The translations under genes and the position numbers were made by a program. 15,360 nt of DNA from an uncultured Roseburia sp. (GTDB lineage: Bacteria; Bacillota; Clostridia; Lachnospirales; Lachnospiraceae), in the NCBI GenBank assembly GCA_947057405.1, contig CAMSEJ010000014.1, forward strand, positions 1 through 15,360, read 5' to 3'. Positions 14,316 to 15,360 of this stretch are shown in pieces (within the stretch, counting starts at the first letter, position 1; every line of letters starts with the position of its first letter). The notes beneath the pieces are model-generated. The model saw only the letters and a list, made by a program, of their open reading frames with translations, was not told where the DNA came from and made no database searches.

Positions 14316-15314
14316 TTACAGCCCTTCCACATCCACTCCGGCCAAAAGTTTATTTTTATACAAATGCGCGTCGCCTTCTTCCAGCAGATAAACACGGTAC
14401 AAAAGCACGCGCATACGCTCCCCGACCTCTACCGGCCTCCGCTCTAACGAGCGGTTCGTCGTCAGGTACACGCCGTTTACAAAAAGCGTCAGTTCCAGAT
14501 AGCTTCCCCGAAACGCAATTCCCGTGATTTCGCCTTCCTCGGAAAACGGCATCAGGCTCTTAAACTTCCGGTTGTCGCTCTTAAAGCACTCCACAAATTC
14601 CGGACGGATAATGACCTGACAGCCTTCCTTTAACTCTTCAAACCCGCCGAACCCGCGGAATGCGTCCAGCACCACAGACGTCCCGATAAACTGCGACACA
14701 AACGAAGTCTTCGGTCTTTTGTAAATTTCAATCGGCGTCCCTATCTGCTCAATCCTGCCTTCATTTACAATAATAATTTCATCCGCCACTTCCACGGCCT
14801 CATCCTGATCGTGCGTGACAAAAATGCTCGTAATGCCGACCTTTGCAATCATCTGCTTTAACCACGCCCGCAGTTCCTTGCGCACCTTCGCGTCAATCGC
14901 CGCAAACGGCTCGTCCAGCAAAAGCAGCTGGGGATTCGGCGCCAATGCCCTTGCAAACGCCACTCTCTGCCGCTGCCCGCCGGAAAGCTGATCCGGGTAG
15001 CGTTTTTCCATCCCTTCTAACCCCACCAGGCGTATCAGCTCCTCCACGCGCGCCGCAATCTCCTGTTTCGGCTTTTTTTGCACTTCAAGCCCGAACGCAA
15101 TATTCTGCTGTACGGTCATATACCGAAACAGCGCGTAATTCTGGAACACAAACCCGATGCCGCGCTTACCGGCCGGGATATCGTTCACCACGGTTCCCTC
15201 GATTACCAAATCGCCGCTGTCCTGCGTCTCAAGCCCTGCGATCATGCGCAGAATCGTCGTCTTCCCGCTTCCGCTCGGCCCAAGCAGCGCGACCAATTTT
15301 CCTTTTTCGATGCC
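14316..15314 (-). CDS. cysA: Sulfate/thiosulfate-type ABC transporter ATP-binding protein, 5' truncated
   Basis: Cytoplasmic ATPase that powers an importer, most likely for sulfate or thiosulfate. 332 residues are visible, starting 'GIEKGKLVALLGPSGSGKTT'; roughly 20-25 N-terminal residues are missing because the contig runs into adapter at 15315. The TTG at 15296 is an internal leucine, not a start. In visible numbering: Walker A 'GPSGSGKTT' (12-20), Q-loop 'FVFQNYALFRYMTV' (Gln58; the 'ALFRYMTV' form is typical of CysA), signature 'LSGGQRQR' (110-117), Walker B 'LLLLDEP' (Asp134, Glu135), H-loop 'FVTHDQDEA' (His168). The C-terminal TOBE-like region (about 240-332) would set regulation. The permease and binding-protein genes would lie beyond the edge. 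Molybdate or another anion cannot be fully excluded. Confidence 0.88.
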   Translation of the reverse strand, partial: GIEKGKLVALLGPSGSGKTTILRMIAGLETQDSGDLVIEGTVVNDIPAGKRGIGFVFQNYALFRYMTVQQNIAFGLEVQKKPKQEIAARVEELIRLVGLEGMEKRYPDQLSGGQRQRVAFARALAPNPQLLLLDEPFAAIDAKVRKELRAWLKQMIAKVGITSIFVTHDQDEAVEVADEIIIVNEGRIEQIGTPIEIYKRPKTSFVSQFIGTSVVLDAFRGFGGFEELKEGCQVIIRPEFVECFKSDNRKFKSLMPFSEEGEITGIAFRGSYLELTLFVNGVYLTTNRSLERRPVEVGERMRVLLYRVYLLEEGDAHLYKNKLLAGVDVEGL

Positions 15315-15360
15315 AGATCGGAAGAGCGTCGTGTAGGGAAAGAGTGTGGTACCTTGTGTA
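15315..15360. other. Illumina TruSeq adapter read-through (sequencing artefact)
   Basis: From 15315 the sequence is AGATCGGAAGAGCGTCGTGT and on to 15347, identical to 33 bases of the Illumina TruSeq universal-adapter complement. The next 8 bases (GGTACCTT, 15348-15355) sit exactly where an i5 index goes, and GTGTA (15356-15360) begins the constant part after the index. The last genomic base is therefore 15314. This is contamination at the contig end, not biology. Confidence 0.98.

Noticed and set aside
14282..14395. Longer jetA start at 14395
   Set aside because: It would overlap the end of the cysA-like gene and adds Trp/Cys-rich residues with no ribosome site, whereas AGGAGG sits 5 bases before the ATG at 14281.
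15294..15296. TTG as a start codon for the cysA-like gene
   Set aside because: The frame continues upstream with 'GIEKGK', the conserved residues before Walker A, until the adapter begins. The TTG is an internal leucine and no ribosome site precedes it.

Overview
The window looks like a chromosomal stretch from a gut-type Firmicute, most likely a Lachnospiraceae (Clostridia). The support is AGGAGG ribosome sites before nearly every gene, TTGnnn-17-TATAAT promoters, an anaerobe's rubredoxin/rubrerythrin set, and exported proteins with FIVAR, BspA-type leucine-rich and fibronectin type III repeats. I cannot name a species. The last 46 bases (15315-15360) are not biological: they are Illumina TruSeq adapter sequence, so the contig ends artificially inside the last gene.

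Layout, left part (plus strand): the 3' part of a class I SAM-dependent methyltransferase (to 416); a promoter and a large secreted multidomain sialidase (642-4430); a perfect 10-bp inverted repeat; a two-gene redox operon made of a rubredoxin-glutamate synthase-like flavoprotein (4553-5956) and rubrerythrin (5984-6526), closed by a strong terminator; then a promoter and an exported glucosaminidase-like cell-wall hydrolase with an SH3-like domain and three fibronectin type III-like repeats (6658-8892).

Layout, right part (minus strand, read from the right edge): a 5'-truncated sulfate-type ABC transporter ATPase (cysA-like), a 34-bp gap, then jetA-, jetB- and jetC-like genes that overlap one another. 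These encode the kleisin, KITE and SMC-like ATPase subunits of a Wadjet / MksBEF-type SMC complex. The run ends at a bidirectional terminator shared with the convergent hydrolase gene. The fourth Wadjet gene, jetD (the Toprim nuclease), is absent from its usual neighbourhood.

How the genes work together: JetA, JetB and JetC should form one DNA-loop-extruding complex. Whether it works as a plasmid-defence system (needing a JetD elsewhere) or as a nuclease-free chromosome-organising condensin cannot be told from this window. Rubrerythrin and the rubredoxin-fused flavoprotein probably act in peroxide detoxification or related electron transfer. The sialidase and the hydrolase are separate secreted functions: host-glycan foraging and cell-wall turnover. 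No RNA genes, CRISPR arrays, insertion sequences or prophage genes were seen. No intergenic stretch exceeds about 225 bases.
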